Assembly: GCF_003326475.1 (NCBI RefSeq)
Contig: NZ_JPWA01000002.1
Span: forward strand, 226,673 to 290,672
Direction: 5' to 3'
Source: Thalassospira xianhensis MCCC 1A02616
GTDB taxonomy: Bacteria > Pseudomonadota > Alphaproteobacteria > Rhodospirillales > Thalassospiraceae
Length of the DNA: 64,000 bases
The notes beneath the pieces are model-generated. The model worked only from the letters and a program-made list of their open reading frames with translations. It did no database searches and was not told the DNA's origin. Positions 1 to 11,134 of this stretch are shown here, one piece after another; position 1 is the first letter of the stretch; every line of letters starts with the position of its first letter. Made by a program: the position numbers and the translations under genes.

Positions 1-1
1 C

Positions 2-3000
2 CACCCGATTGCCAAAGACAGCAATGGCGATGCCGTGGTGATCAATGCTGCGACATACGGCCTTCAGGCCGGCGATCAACTTGTCGTTGTGCAACTGCCG
101 TTTGCCAGTGTAACGGAGGAACAACCGACCATATCGTTAGACATTACCGCCGCCCTTAGCAACCTTGCCGACACGGCACAGTCAAACGGCAGTCCTGATT
201 TGACGATCAAGGTGCGCGGCGGGTTTGAATTTGGTAATGACGCGCTTGATAACCCTACCACCGATCCGTCGCTGATAGAGGCGATAACTCATGATTTTGT
301 TGTCCATCCGACGATCATCTCCATCAGCCAGTCGGTCAACGCGCCGGAAGGGGAAGTCACCACCGGCCCGAACTATGTTCACAGCCTGACGCTGACGGCG
401 ACGCCCGCCACCGGACAAACTTTGACCAATGTTGTGGTGACCCAGCCCATACCTGATCAGATACAGGTCACCTCGATTACGCCGGGAAGTGGCGGCACCA
501 TTACCTCGGTCACGCTCTATAACGGGACGGTCCTGACAAACAGCACGCTGATCGATCAGGCAATCAGCAGCGACAGCATTTTCATCAAGGAATTCACTGT
601 CGAATATGACAGCATTTCAGCCGCAATAGATACCGTTGTTGAATTCTATGTCCCCGAAGCCGATAGCGACGGTGCTCTGGTGCTTGATCCGACCACTGGC
701 GATGATGTTACCATCACGGTGGATGGCCCGACCGGATCGGGAAACTGGGTGCCTCTTGATGAACGTGATCTTGACGAAGACTCGGAAAACATTGAATTCA
801 CAGGGACCGGTGCAAGTGCCAGCTTCGTCGCCAAATCAATCACAGTCGAAAAATCGGCAACCGTTGCCATTGACAATGGCCAAAGCGGCCTGACCCCGGG
901 TGATACCCTGCGCTACACGCTTGATCTGGCGATCTCGGATTATTTTGCCTTCGGCGAAGACTTCTTTGAGAATGGCAGTTTCATTATCACCGACACCCTA
1001 AGTGACGGTCAGACGCTGAGCAGTTCACCCGCCGCAACGTTCACCTACAGTATGAACGGGGTCACCCAAACCATTGACATGACCGGGGCGACGACGACCA
1101 CCCCGAATGGTGATGGTACCACCGATATATCGCTTGATATCGCTCAGGCGTTACGTAATTCAGGGCTTACACTTGGTGCGCTGATCGGTGATCTGGCCTT
1201 TGACGAGACGCAGGCAGGCGCAACGCTTGGCGTGATAAGTTACAGTGCTGTTCTCAGTCAGAATTACACATCGGGTACAACCCCGAAAAACGCGATCAAT
1301 GAAGGCGACGCCATCAGCAACAGTGCCTCGATCACGGCGACCATCCTTCAGGATGCGCTGAACCTTACGGGCAGCAGTGAAACCGATGACAGTTCGACCA
1401 GCCACACGCTGGCACATCGCAGCATCGATATCACGATATCGGATGTGAATGGCAGCACCCCACCATCCAATGTCGAGCTTAATCCCGGTGACGTCGTAAC
1501 CTTCACCCTGAATTACGACCTTCTGACCGGTGATTACGAAGATTTCGTCCTGACCGCCTATTTACCCTTGCCGCTGTTTGATGTTTCAGGCATCGCATGG
1601 TCGCAAGGATCGGGTGCCGACACATGGAATTTCGGTGGGGATAATACAAACGCCGGATCGGCACCAACAGTCACCAGTATCGCTGGCAACGCCATCCAGT
1701 TTGATTTCGGCGATTTTGACACATCCTCGACCGATGGCAGCACGATTGAAGTCCAGTTCACGATCACGGTCGGCGATCAGCCTTACGCCGATCAACGGTC
1801 AATCAATGTTCTCGCAGAATCCTCGCAATCGACCACGTTGACCGCGCAAACCCTTGTTTCGTCAGATGTTGCCCAGATATCTTCGATCGCCGAGCCGGTC
1901 CTGACCATGAGCCACGGTGTGGTTTCTTCAAGCAACGGTACGGTAAGCGGCACAACCGGCACATGGAACGCACCGGGCACATCCGGAACACCGTTTTCGG
2001 GCAATGTAAACGATATCACGGCGATTGAGGGCAGCGTCACCGACATTGACGGCGGTGACCTTTTGCGCCTCGCCACCGCAATTGAAAATACCGGTGGCGG
2101 CGGTGCGTTTGATGTTGCGACCAGCATCACCCTTCCGACCGGGTTGAGCTTTGCCAATGGCACCTTAACCGACGCCAACCTTCAGATTTATCGCGGTGAT
2201 GGCACCCTGCTTGTCTTGGGCACTGACTACAGCGTCTCTGGCAACACGATTACCTTCCTTGATAATGGTGGGGTCGCCACCCTTCTGGCCGGACGTGACG
2301 GTACATCGGCCGATACCAGTGGGGCCAACCTTGTCGTGATTACCTATGACGTCGAAGTCAACGACGCCATTGATGCCAGTGCCACGCTTCAAACCACCGC
2401 AACGCTTGGCAATTATGCCAGTGTTGATGGCGGCACCGATTTCACACCGACCGACCTTGAGGATATCGCCGATCAACAGGTCGCGGCTCCGGAAATTCGC
2501 AAGAACTTTGCCGATGGCAGCCTTGATAACAGCGATTCAAGTGCATCCCATACCACGGGGTCGGATTTGGTTGTTGGCGAAAGCATGCTTTACGACATCA
2601 TCGTCACCCTGCCCGAAGGCACGACACAGTCCTTAGAGATTGATGATCTTGTGCCTGATGGTATGAGCCTTGATACCAGCTTCAACGGAACAGGCTATCA
2701 GCTCATAACCCTGACGTCTGAAAGCGGCGCACTTACAAATGACTTCGCAGGGTCGATAACCGTTAGCAGCCTTACCGCGGTGTCCGGAACACTTGGCGAT
2801 GACGGGGTGGATGGACGCTTTTCCTTTAGCGCGTCTTCCGCCGCGGCCGACAACGATACCGGCAATAACAGTTTTGTCATTCGCGTACGGCTGGTCGCGG
2901 AAAATGTTACAGCCAATCAGGCCAGCACGACCCGTCAAAACAGTGCCGAACTACATTATTCAGATCCGGATGGCGACACCGCCAACGGCTCCACACCACA

Positions 3001-6000
3001 AGACCGGACTGTTGCCCTTTCTGATGGCAAGCCGAGCATCACATTGCGTGAGCCGACCCTGACCATCGACCAGACCCTTGTAACATCGACCACGCTTGGT
3101 TTTGATCAAGGGGATGAAGTCGAGTTCACCATCACGATCACCAATGGCAACAGTGGGACAGATTTCGATGCCTTTGACATCAGTCTGGCCAGCACCCTTC
3201 CGACCGAGCTTGATGGTCTGACCATCGCCGGAATTACCTATAGCGGCGGTGCCACCAACAATAGTGGAGCCGATTTTGAAATTGCCGGTGGAGTTCTGCA
3301 AACAAGTGCCGGGGCCAATGTTGATATCGTCAAAGGCGGCAGTATCGTTATCCGCATCACCGGGACGGTCAATGCCACTGCGGCATCGGAAGCCAATTTC
3401 AGCAATACCGCAGAAGTTCGTTGGACCAGTCTGGATGGTGCATCGGCTGGCACCGCTGATCCGGCAGGCGAACGAACCGGCCAGGATGGTTCGCTGGGGG
3501 GCGGGGCACTGAATGATTACCGGCGCAGTGATACCCTGACCATTCCGGTTGCCCAGGCGATTCTGGTTTCCCGTGTCGGCGGATTGCCCGATACAGAAGC
3601 CCCTGATCCAACCGATGCATCCAACGAAACGGTCGTAGTTGGCGAAATCATCCGTTACCGGGTTGTTGTTTTGTTACCCGAAGGTGCGAACCCCAATTAC
3701 CAGTTGGAAGTTACACTCGATAACGGCCTTGAGTTCATTGACAAGAACGACAATGCGATGCTCGTCGGGTTTATTTCAAATGGTGGCCTGACGACAGATG
3801 CCACCCTGATTACCGGCGGGACGCTTGAGATATCTGGAAATCAGGACAGCGCAGAAGCCCAATCAATTGACCCTAATCTGGCAGGTGCCGCTCCGACCGG
3901 TGTTCTTGATCCAACACAGGTAAATATCGCCGGGCAGGTTATCACTTTTAATTTTGGCAACATCAGCAACAGTGAAGTCGATAGTGATCGTGAAGGCATT
4001 GTTCTGGAATTCAATGTCAGGGTTGCCAATGTGGCGGCAAGTTCGGCCGGTGCGGCACTGGGCATGCAGGTTCAGGAAATTCGCAACGGAACGAATGGCG
4101 CACAAAGCGATACATTTACCGAAACAGTGGTCGAACCAAGCTTTAGCAGCGTTGATAAAACCGTCACTGATTTCGATCCGAACCCGACCGGTAGCACCGG
4201 TACGGCCACTGTCGAACTGAGCTTCACACAGGATGGCGGCGCACCAGCCTTTAACACCAACGTTTCCGACGACATCACGGGCGGCACGAATTACGAACTG
4301 ATCAGCATCAAGATCAATGACACAACATATACCGTTGGCAACCTGCCATCGGGCATCAGTTTTGATCAAACCTCCGGCATTTCAGTCGATTTTGATCAGT
4401 TGAATGTTGATGATGCGGTTGTCGTTACCTATTCGGTGGATGTGCCAAACAATACGACCATCGCGGCAACCGACGCCAGCCTGACCTGGAGCAGCCTTCC
4501 CGAAGATTTCACAGGCTGGGGTGGCAACGATGTTGGCACCGATGGCGACAGTGACGGAGAGCGAACCGGCAGCGGTGTTGGCGAAAATGATTATGTCCTG
4601 ACTGAAGGTGCCGGACTTGGCGTCATCAGCGGTACATTGTGGAATGATACGGCAACCGCCTCGGCCGATGGTGCCAATGTTGTCCCCGATGGCGGCGCGA
4701 CAGGACTGGAAGGCCTGACCGTCACCCTGACCTGGGCCGGAGCTGATGGTGATCTTGCCACCACGGCCGACAATCTGGTCTTCACGACTGAGACCGATGC
4801 CAATGGAGAATACAGCTTTGGCGTATTGCCATCAGGCAATTACCGGATCGACACGCCGACAGATACTGTCACCTATGCCCAACCAGTAGGCGATCTTGAG
4901 GTCCGCATTGATACCGATGGCACCGGTGGCACATTGGGACAGGTCGACATAACACTGGGCGAAGGTACCAGTGATACCGCTGATGCCGGATATGTCGAAC
5001 AGAATGACGCGCCGGTCAACACGCTGCCGGGTAATCAGTCGGTTAATGAAGACACCCCGCTTACGATTTCCGGGCTGTCGATTGACGACATTGATTCTGG
5101 TCGGGGTGGAGATACCCAGCTTACCGTACAGCTCACCGTTCTGCATGGCACAGTATCGGTCACGCTTGCAGGTGCCGCGTCCATCTCATCGGGCAGCAAC
5201 AACAGTTCAACCCTTACACTTCAGGGCACAAGAGATGATATCAACGCCACACTGGCCAATGGTGTCATTTATCAAGGCACCCAAGATTACAACGGCACAG
5301 ACACACTGACCGTCACCACCAGTGACCGTGGCAATTATGGTGACGCCGACGATGATGGTATTCCCGGCGAAACAAGCGACGATGCCCTGACAGATACCGA
5401 CAGCCTGCAAATCACCATCAATGCCATAAATGATGACCCGGTCGCCAATAATGACACTGCCACCGCGCAGGAAGCCGGGGGCAATGACAACCTGACACCG
5501 GGCGTCGATCCGCGCGGCAGCCTGATCGACAATGATACCGATGTTGACATCGCCACAAATGACGATGAATTGCGCATCACCGATGTCACATCAATTGCAA
5601 CATCCGATACCGAGACCATTTCATCGGGCGGATCTGCAACGATCACCGGGCAATATGGCAGCCTGGTGGTCCAAAGTGACGGTCGCTATCAATATGTCGT
5701 CGATAATGACAATGCCGACGTGCAGGCATTACGACTGAGTGGCAATACACTTAGCGAAACCTTTTCATACACCCTGTCTGATCTTGGCGATGTTACCGAT
5801 ACCGCAACATTCACAGTCACCATCACCGGTGCCAATGATGCCCCGATCGGTGTCGATGATACCGGCAGTGCGACCGAAGCCGGTGGCGTTGCCAATGGCA
5901 CCGCCGGAACCGATGCATCTGGCAATGTTCTGACCAACGACACGGATGTCGATGCCAACAGCGAAACCAAGGTGGTTTCTGGCGTCCGCGCGGTCCCAAA

Positions 6001-9000
6001 AGATGAAAGTGGCGCATTAACAACCGTATCGGGCAGTACCCCGATCACCGGCACCTATGGCACACTGACCATCAATCCCGATGGCAGCTATTCCTATGTG
6101 ATTGATAACAGCAACGCCGATGTTCAAGGATTGTCTGCCGGTGACACCCTGACGGAAGTCTTCAGTTATCAGGTTACCGACGCCGCCGGATTGAATGACC
6201 TGGCCAACCTAACCATCACCATCAATGGCGCAAATGATAATCCGGTTGCAACGAACAATGTGGCCGTAGCGCAAGCTGCCAATAGCAGTTTGGGCGATAC
6301 GGATGCAGCTGAAAGCAATCCCAACGGCAATGTGATTACCAATGACACAGGCGACGGGGCAGATTCAGACGTTGACAGTGCTGACCAGCCGAACACCAAC
6401 CTTCGGGTTTCTGGTATCAATTCCGAAAACCTGAACGCAGCGGGTGCCCTTACCAGCATTTCCAGTGGTGCAACAGAAGTTGCTGTTACCGGCGAATATG
6501 GCACGCTTTATATAAGTTCCGATGGCACTGCGCGCTATAATGTCGACAGTGAAAACACAGATGTCATAGCCCTTGGCAGTGGCGTTACCGCCGATGAAGT
6601 TTTCACCTATGAAATAACCGATACAAACGGCCTGACAACTACGGCAACAATTACAATCACGGTTTATGGCGCGAATGATGATCCTGTCGCGCAGGATGCT
6701 TTCGCGATTGCCCAAGAATCTGGTGGTGTAGACAATGCAACAGCGGGCTCGAACCCGACCGGTGATGTCACCAGTCGCGATGTCGACCCGGATGGTGATC
6801 CATTAACCGTTGTTGCAATTCGAACGGGCCCATCGAGTGGGGGGGGCACGTCAGGCACAATTGGCGTGGCACTTGCGGGCACTTATGGCAGCCTGACCCT
6901 TAATTCCGACGGCACTTACAGCTATGTTGTCGACAACACCAACACCGCGGTTGAAGCATTACGCAATACGACGCATACCGTAACGGAACGGTTCACCTAC
7001 ACCATCCAAGACGGTGGCGGACTGCAGGATACCGCCGAGATCGTCATTGTCATTCGCGGACAAAACGATGCCCCTGTTGCCGTGGATGATAGCGCCACTG
7101 CTGTCGAAGCCGGCGGTGAAAGCAATAACAGTCCGGGCACCGATCCGTCGGGCAATGTGCTGACCAATGATACCGATGTCGACAGCACTGCAAATGGCGA
7201 GACCAAGGAAGTATCTGCCGTTCGCACAGGTGCCGAAGCTGCAAGTGGCACATCAGGCACCCTGGGGTCGGAATTGCGGGGTAGCTATGGCTGGCTGACG
7301 ATTAATGAAGATGGCAGCTATAGCTATCGTCTTGATAATTCGAACGCCACGGTTCAGGCACTGCGCAACAGCGGCAATACACTGAGTGATACGTTCACCT
7401 ATACCGTCAGTGACAAGGCAGGTGCGACCGATAACGCCGCGATTACCATCACCATTCAAGGTGCAAACGATACCCCAACCGCAAGCAATGATACCGCCAT
7501 TGCGGTTGAAGCGGGTGGCACCAATAACGGAACTGCAGGCACCAATCCGACCGGCAACGTTCTGACCAATGACAGTGATATCGACCAGAATGGCGAAAGC
7601 CTGTCGGTCAGTGCCATTCGTCAGGGTACAACAATCGGTACGGTTGGAAGTGGTCTGGCAGGTACTTATGGCACGCTGACATTAAACAGCAACGGCAGTT
7701 ATAGTTACGTTGTCGATAACACCAACGCCGCCGTTCAGGCGCTACTAAGCGCCACTCAGACCTTAACTGAGACTTTTACTTACACCACGCGCGATCTTGC
7801 CGGTGCGACGAGTACGGCCACTCTGACGGTCACGATCCAAGGGGCGAACGACGCCCCGGTTGCGGTCAATGACACTGCAACCGCAACCGAAGCCGGCGGG
7901 ACCAACAACGGAACGGCTGGCACCAATCCGACCGGCAATCTTCTGACCAATGATACGGATGTCGATAGCAGCGACACGAAATCGGTCAGCGGAATTCGTA
8001 CCGGCAGTGAAAGTGCAGGCGGATCAATCCTGTCGATTTCTGGCAGCCGGACAGTCACCGGCACCTATGGCACACTGACAATCGCGGCCAATGGAACCTT
8101 CACCTATGCCGTCAACAACAGCCTGGCAGCGGTTCAGGCGCTCAAGGTCGGTGACAGTCTCTCAGAAAGCTTTACTTACCGTCTGTCTGACAGCAGCGGT
8201 GCAACCGACCTTGCCGAAATTGCCATCACGATTAATGGTGCCTGGGATGCCCCGGTCGCGGTAAACAACTTTGCCTACGCCGTGGCCGAGAATGCCGAAA
8301 ACACCGCAAACAACCCCGAAGGCAATGTTCTGACCAATGACACCGATGTCGATTCCGGTGACTCCAAATATGTCAATGGTGCGCGAACGGGCTCTGAAAG
8401 TGCAGGGGGCGCGCTTGATGCAGTAGCATCGAACACCAGCAAGGATGATGGCACCGTTATTGTCGGTACCTATGGCACGCTGACCATTGGTGCGGACGGC
8501 ACTTATCGGTTTGTGGTTGATTCAACCAATCCCGATCTGATCAACCTGCCGGCACAGGGCACGAGAACCGAGATATTCACCTATCAGGTGGTTGACGATG
8601 GTGGGCAGACAGATACCGCACAGCTCACCGTCATCATTCGTGGTCGCAATGATGCACCTGTCGCCGTTGATGACACCAACACCGCCAGCGATCAGGTTCA
8701 GGCACCGCACGCAACCGGCAACGTCATTCCCAATGATACCGACACCGATGACGTCAACAGCCTTGAAGTGACGGCAATCCGCACCGGTGCAGAAGACGGT
8801 ACTGGAACCGAAGGTGCACTCGGCGCTTCCATTCAGGGGAAATACGGGACCCTGACCCTGAATGCAGATGGTTCATATAGCTATTCAATTGATCTGAATA
8901 ATCCCGAAGTCCTTGCCGCCGCCGGGCTGGGAACTGTCCTGAAGGATGAATTTACATATACCCTTTCCGATGACTGGGGAGCGACCGATCAGGCAACCCT

Positions 9001-9583
9001 GACGATCAATCTTGATATTGCAGCGCCCTACGTTCCCATACCGGATGGTAATGGCCCAAGAGGCGGAAATGTCCCTGGCGATTTTGTCGTGACGCAACCA
9101 CCACCACCGCCACTTCCAGATGTTCGCCCGATTGTTTTTGTTACGCCAACTGTTCAGGTCGATGCACGCGTGAATGAGGCCGTAAACTCGCAAAACAACG
9201 GCAGCGATATCTTTGCGGGCCTCACACCGTTTATTCGCAGTCAGTCTATTGGTTCTGGCCTGGGCGAGATTTCCGGCCAGTTTGTTGGGAGTGCCGTCGA
9301 CCGGAGCAGCTTTGACAGCGACATTGATCTGGCTGTGTTTCTCGGCCGACAGGGACGTGTCGATCTTAACGCCGAAGGTTTGCTCAGCGATCCTTCTCTA
9401 TTCACTCCCACCTCCGAAGGTATGACCGAGCCGGGCGGAATAACGGCACGTGCCCCGGAAACCGGGGAATTTAAAACAGCCAGCAGCTTTAGCAATCAAT
9501 TGCAAAACGCGGTCAATCAGGTTCCGCCAATCGCGGCCCGAAATGGTTCGGCTGACAAAAATGCAACGCACTCCGGTGCATAA
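2..9583 (+). CDS. Giant VCBS/cadherin-repeat surface protein (5' end outside window)
   Basis: The reading frame is open from base 2, so the true start lies upstream and about 3190 codons are visible. The first part (to about base 4600) is a series of acidic, Thr/Ser/Asp-rich beta-sandwich modules resembling DUF11-type surface repeats. An SdrD-B-like module follows (about 4612-4985, motif GVISGTLWND and later GEYSFGVLPSGNY), then a cadherin-like module (from about 5005). Next come nine VCBS-type repeats of about 130 residues, each opening with N-D-x-P-V-A and carrying GNVLTNDTDVD (about 5437-9020). The C-terminus has a proline-rich linker near 9100 and a Ser/Gly-rich tail without TM helix, LPXTG or visible RTX nonapeptides. 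The family acts in cell-surface adhesion or biofilm matrix; that role is inferred. The stop is 12 bp before the outer-membrane factor gene, so it is probably the substrate of the machinery encoded downstream. Confidence 0.9.
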   Translation, partial: HPIAKDSNGDAVVINAATYGLQAGDQLVVVQLPFASVTEEQPTISLDITAALSNLADTAQSNGSPDLTIKVRGGFEFGNDALDNPTTDPSLIEAITHDFVVHPTIISISQSVNAPEGEVTTGPNYVHSLTLTATPATGQTLTNVVVTQPIPDQIQVTSITPGSGGTITSVTLYNGTVLTNSTLIDQAISSDSIFIKEFTVEYDSISAAIDTVVEFYVPEADSDGALVLDPTTGDDVTITVDGPTGSGNWVPLDERDLDEDSENIEFTGTGASASFVAKSITVEKSATVAIDNGQSGLTPGDTLRYTLDLAISDYFAFGEDFFENGSFIITDTLSDGQTLSSSPAATFTYSMNGVTQTIDMTGATTTTPNGDGTTDISLDIAQALRNSGLTLGALIGDLAFDETQAGATLGVISYSAVLSQNYTSGTTPKNAINEGDAISNSASITATILQDALNLTGSSETDDSSTSHTLAHRSIDITISDVNGSTPPSNVELNPGDVVTFTLNYDLLTGDYEDFVLTAYLPLPLFDVSGIAWSQGSGADTWNFGGDNTNAGSAPTVTSIAGNAIQFDFGDFDTSSTDGSTIEVQFTITVGDQPYADQRSINVLAESSQSTTLTAQTLVSSDVAQISSIAEPVLTMSHGVVSSSNGTVSGTTGTWNAPGTSGTPFSGNVNDITAIEGSVTDIDGGDLLRLATAIENTGGGGAFDVATSITLPTGLSFANGTLTDANLQIYRGDGTLLVLGTDYSVSGNTITFLDNGGVATLLAGRDGTSADTSGANLVVITYDVEVNDAIDASATLQTTATLGNYASVDGGTDFTPTDLEDIADQQVAAPEIRKNFADGSLDNSDSSASHTTGSDLVVGESMLYDIIVTLPEGTTQSLEIDDLVPDGMSLDTSFNGTGYQLITLTSESGALTNDFAGSITVSSLTAVSGTLGDDGVDGRFSFSASSAAADNDTGNNSFVIRVRLVAENVTANQASTTRQNSAELHYSDPDGDTANGSTPQDRTVALSDGKPSITLREPTLTIDQTLVTSTTLGFDQGDEVEFTITITNGNSGTDFDAFDISLASTLPTELDGLTIAGITYSGGATNNSGADFEIAGGVLQTSAGANVDIVKGGSIVIRITGTVNATAASEANFSNTAEVRWTSLDGASAGTADPAGERTGQDGSLGGGALNDYRRSDTLTIPVAQAILVSRVGGLPDTEAPDPTDASNETVVVGEIIRYRVVVLLPEGANPNYQLEVTLDNGLEFIDKNDNAMLVGFISNGGLTTDATLITGGTLEISGNQDSAEAQSIDPNLAGAAPTGVLDPTQVNIAGQVITFNFGNISNSEVDSDREGIVLEFNVRVANVAASSAGAALGMQVQEIRNGTNGAQSDTFTETVVEPSFSSVDKTVTDFDPNPTGSTGTATVELSFTQDGGAPAFNTNVSDDITGGTNYELISIKINDTTYTVGNLPSGISFDQTSGISVDFDQLNVDDAVVVTYSVDVPNNTTIAATDASLTWSSLPEDFTGWGGNDVGTDGDSDGERTGSGVGENDYVLTEGAGLGVISGTLWNDTATASADGANVVPDGGATGLEGLTVTLTWAGADGDLATTADNLVFTTETDANGEYSFGVLPSGNYRIDTPTDTVTYAQPVGDLEVRIDTDGTGGTLGQVDITLGEGTSDTADAGYVEQNDAPVNTLPGNQSVNEDTPLTISGLSIDDIDSGRGGDTQLTVQLTVLHGTVSVTLAGAASISSGSNNSSTLTLQGTRDDINATLANGVIYQGTQDYNGTDTLTVTTSDRGNYGDADDDGIPGETSDDALTDTDSLQITINAINDDPVANNDTATAQEAGGNDNLTPGVDPRGSLIDNDTDVDIATNDDELRITDVTSIATSDTETISSGGSATITGQYGSLVVQSDGRYQYVVDNDNADVQALRLSGNTLSETFSYTLSDLGDVTDTATFTVTITGANDAPIGVDDTGSATEAGGVANGTAGTDASGNVLTNDTDVDANSETKVVSGVRAVPKDESGALTTVSGSTPITGTYGTLTINPDGSYSYVIDNSNADVQGLSAGDTLTEVFSYQVTDAAGLNDLANLTITINGANDNPVATNNVAVAQAANSSLGDTDAAESNPNGNVITNDTGDGADSDVDSADQPNTNLRVSGINSENLNAAGALTSISSGATEVAVTGEYGTLYISSDGTARYNVDSENTDVIALGSGVTADEVFTYEITDTNGLTTTATITITVYGANDDPVAQDAFAIAQESGGVDNATAGSNPTGDVTSRDVDPDGDPLTVVAIRTGPSSGGGTSGTIGVALAGTYGSLTLNSDGTYSYVVDNTNTAVEALRNTTHTVTERFTYTIQDGGGLQDTAEIVIVIRGQNDAPVAVDDSATAVEAGGESNNSPGTDPSGNVLTNDTDVDSTANGETKEVSAVRTGAEAASGTSGTLGSELRGSYGWLTINEDGSYSYRLDNSNATVQALRNSGNTLSDTFTYTVSDKAGATDNAAITITIQGANDTPTASNDTAIAVEAGGTNNGTAGTNPTGNVLTNDSDIDQNGESLSVSAIRQGTTIGTVGSGLAGTYGTLTLNSNGSYSYVVDNTNAAVQALLSATQTLTETFTYTTRDLAGATSTATLTVTIQGANDAPVAVNDTATATEAGGTNNGTAGTNPTGNLLTNDTDVDSSDTKSVSGIRTGSESAGGSILSISGSRTVTGTYGTLTIAANGTFTYAVNNSLAAVQALKVGDSLSESFTYRLSDSSGATDLAEIAITINGAWDAPVAVNNFAYAVAENAENTANNPEGNVLTNDTDVDSGDSKYVNGARTGSESAGGALDAVASNTSKDDGTVIVGTYGTLTIGADGTYRFVVDSTNPDLINLPAQGTRTEIFTYQVVDDGGQTDTAQLTVIIRGRNDAPVAVDDTNTASDQVQAPHATGNVIPNDTDTDDVNSLEVTAIRTGAEDGTGTEGALGASIQGKYGTLTLNADGSYSYSIDLNNPEVLAAAGLGTVLKDEFTYTLSDDWGATDQATLTINLDIAAPYVPIPDGNGPRGGNVPGDFVVTQPPPPPLPDVRPIVFVTPTVQVDARVNEAVNSQNNGSDIFAGLTPFIRSQSIGSGLGEISGQFVGSAVDRSSFDSDIDLAVFLGRQGRVDLNAEGLLSDPSLFTPTSEGMTEPGGITARAPETGEFKTASSFSNQLQNAVNQVPPIAARNGSADKNATHSGA

Positions 9584-9595
9584 TGGGGATTCCGC

Positions 9596-11134
9596 ATGTC
9601 GAAGACGGTTATCAAGCCACTTTGTATCATTATAACATCTTCACTGCTTTTAAGCGCATGTGCGACATCCTTTGACGAACCACAACCCTACACAAAAGAA
9701 CAACATATCCAACGCATTGCCGCGGACAGGGCTGCAATGTATCGGGGGCAGGAACCGGTCACCGGTCCGATAACATTTTACGAAGCCGTTGCGCGTGCTC
9801 TGAAATACAATCTGGACTATCGCCTGAAACTGATGGAAAGCGCGCTGGCGTCCGATCTGCAGGATGTGTCCGCACATGAAATGCTTCCCCGGTTGGTCGC
9901 ATCTGCCGGGTATGCCGGGCGAAATAATGATTCCGGGGGTACCTCAATCGGCATCGAGGATCGTCAGGAAAGTCTTCGTGCGTCGACTTCGCAGGAACGC
10001 TATCGGCAGTTGGCGGGACTTAATCTGACATGGAGCCTGCTGGATTTCGGTGTGGCCTATTATCGCAACCAGCAGAAACTCGACCAGATTCTGATGGCGG
10101 AAGAACGCCGTCGCCGTGTGGCCCAGAACGTTTTGCAAGATGTCCGGAATGCCTATTGGCGTGCATTGGGGGCGCAACGGCTGCTGCCTGAAGTCAATGC
10201 ATTGCTTCTGCGTACAGACAAGGCCCTGATCGCAGCCCGTACAGCAGAAGAACGCGGCATAATGAACAAACAGCAGGCGCTTGCCTATCAGCGTGCCCTG
10301 CTTGATTCACTCAGCCTTTTGACCGCACGCCGCGAAGATCTTGAATTTGCACGCGCCGAACTGTCCGCCCTGATGTCGCTTCCACCCCATTCGGAACTTG
10401 TTCTGGAAGACATGCAGGAACCATCCCTGTTCCCGGTTACCGTTGATATCGCATTGCTTGAGGAAATCTCTCTTCGGAACCGTCCGGAAGTAATGGAGGA
10501 ATGGTATCGCAAACGCATAAACCAGAACGATCTGGAAATCGCGAAAGCCGAACTCTGGCCCAACATCGCGGTAAGCGCAGGGTTTGAATATGACTCGAAC
10601 AAATATCTCTATAATCAGGCCTGGTCGAGCACCGGTCTTGAAATTTCGCTAAACCTGCTTCGCCTGACCCAGCTACCGGCCTTGCAGCGTGCCGAAGTCT
10701 CGCAGGCTGCCACCGACGATGCGCGCCGCATCGCATTGTCAATGGCCGTCCTGACGCAGGTTCGTGTCGGAACCCTGCGTTACGAACTGGCCCGGGACGA
10801 CCTTGAGTTTGCAGAGGAAAGCCTTCGGGTTGACCGGGAATTGCTGCGCTACGCCCATGCCGAAAGCAGCAGCACCCTGGGATCTGAGCTTGAAGTCATC
10901 CGGGCCGAAGGCCGTTTTCTTCTTTCACGTTACCAGCGTGAAGCATCCTATTCCCGCGCACAGGCAGCATGGGGGCGTCTGTATAATTCTATCGGCCTTG
11001 AAGTCCTGCCCGAGCAGATAGACAATTACGATATCAAGACCCTTGCCAGTGCCATTGAAGAGACGCTGCGCACGCAGGAACTTGAGAATTTCAGCCACAT
11101 CAAGGCGGAGCATTCGGTCGATGCGAATTCGTAA
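9596..11134 (+). CDS. TolC-family outer-membrane factor, lipoprotein
   Basis: This 512-residue protein has a lipoprotein signal peptide with lipobox L-S-A-C (Cys22), then long amphipathic helices typical of the OMF/TolC family (two repeats, roughly residues 65-280 and 290-480). OMF proteins form the outer-membrane channel and periplasmic tunnel of type I secretion and tripartite efflux systems. It sits 12 bp after the giant surface protein and overlaps the next adaptor gene by 14 bp, so it belongs to the same operon. I infer that it is the exit duct for the giant protein. The alternative is a small-molecule efflux duct, but no pump gene is next to it. Confidence 0.85.
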   Translation: MSKTVIKPLCIIITSSLLLSACATSFDEPQPYTKEQHIQRIAADRAAMYRGQEPVTGPITFYEAVARALKYNLDYRLKLMESALASDLQDVSAHEMLPRLVASAGYAGRNNDSGGTSIGIEDRQESLRASTSQERYRQLAGLNLTWSLLDFGVAYYRNQQKLDQILMAEERRRRVAQNVLQDVRNAYWRALGAQRLLPEVNALLLRTDKALIAARTAEERGIMNKQQALAYQRALLDSLSLLTARREDLEFARAELSALMSLPPHSELVLEDMQEPSLFPVTVDIALLEEISLRNRPEVMEEWYRKRINQNDLEIAKAELWPNIAVSAGFEYDSNKYLYNQAWSSTGLEISLNLLRLTQLPALQRAEVSQAATDDARRIALSMAVLTQVRVGTLRYELARDDLEFAEESLRVDRELLRYAHAESSSTLGSELEVIRAEGRFLLSRYQREASYSRAQAAWGRLYNSIGLEVLPEQIDNYDIKTLASAIEETLRTQELENFSHIKAEHSVDANS

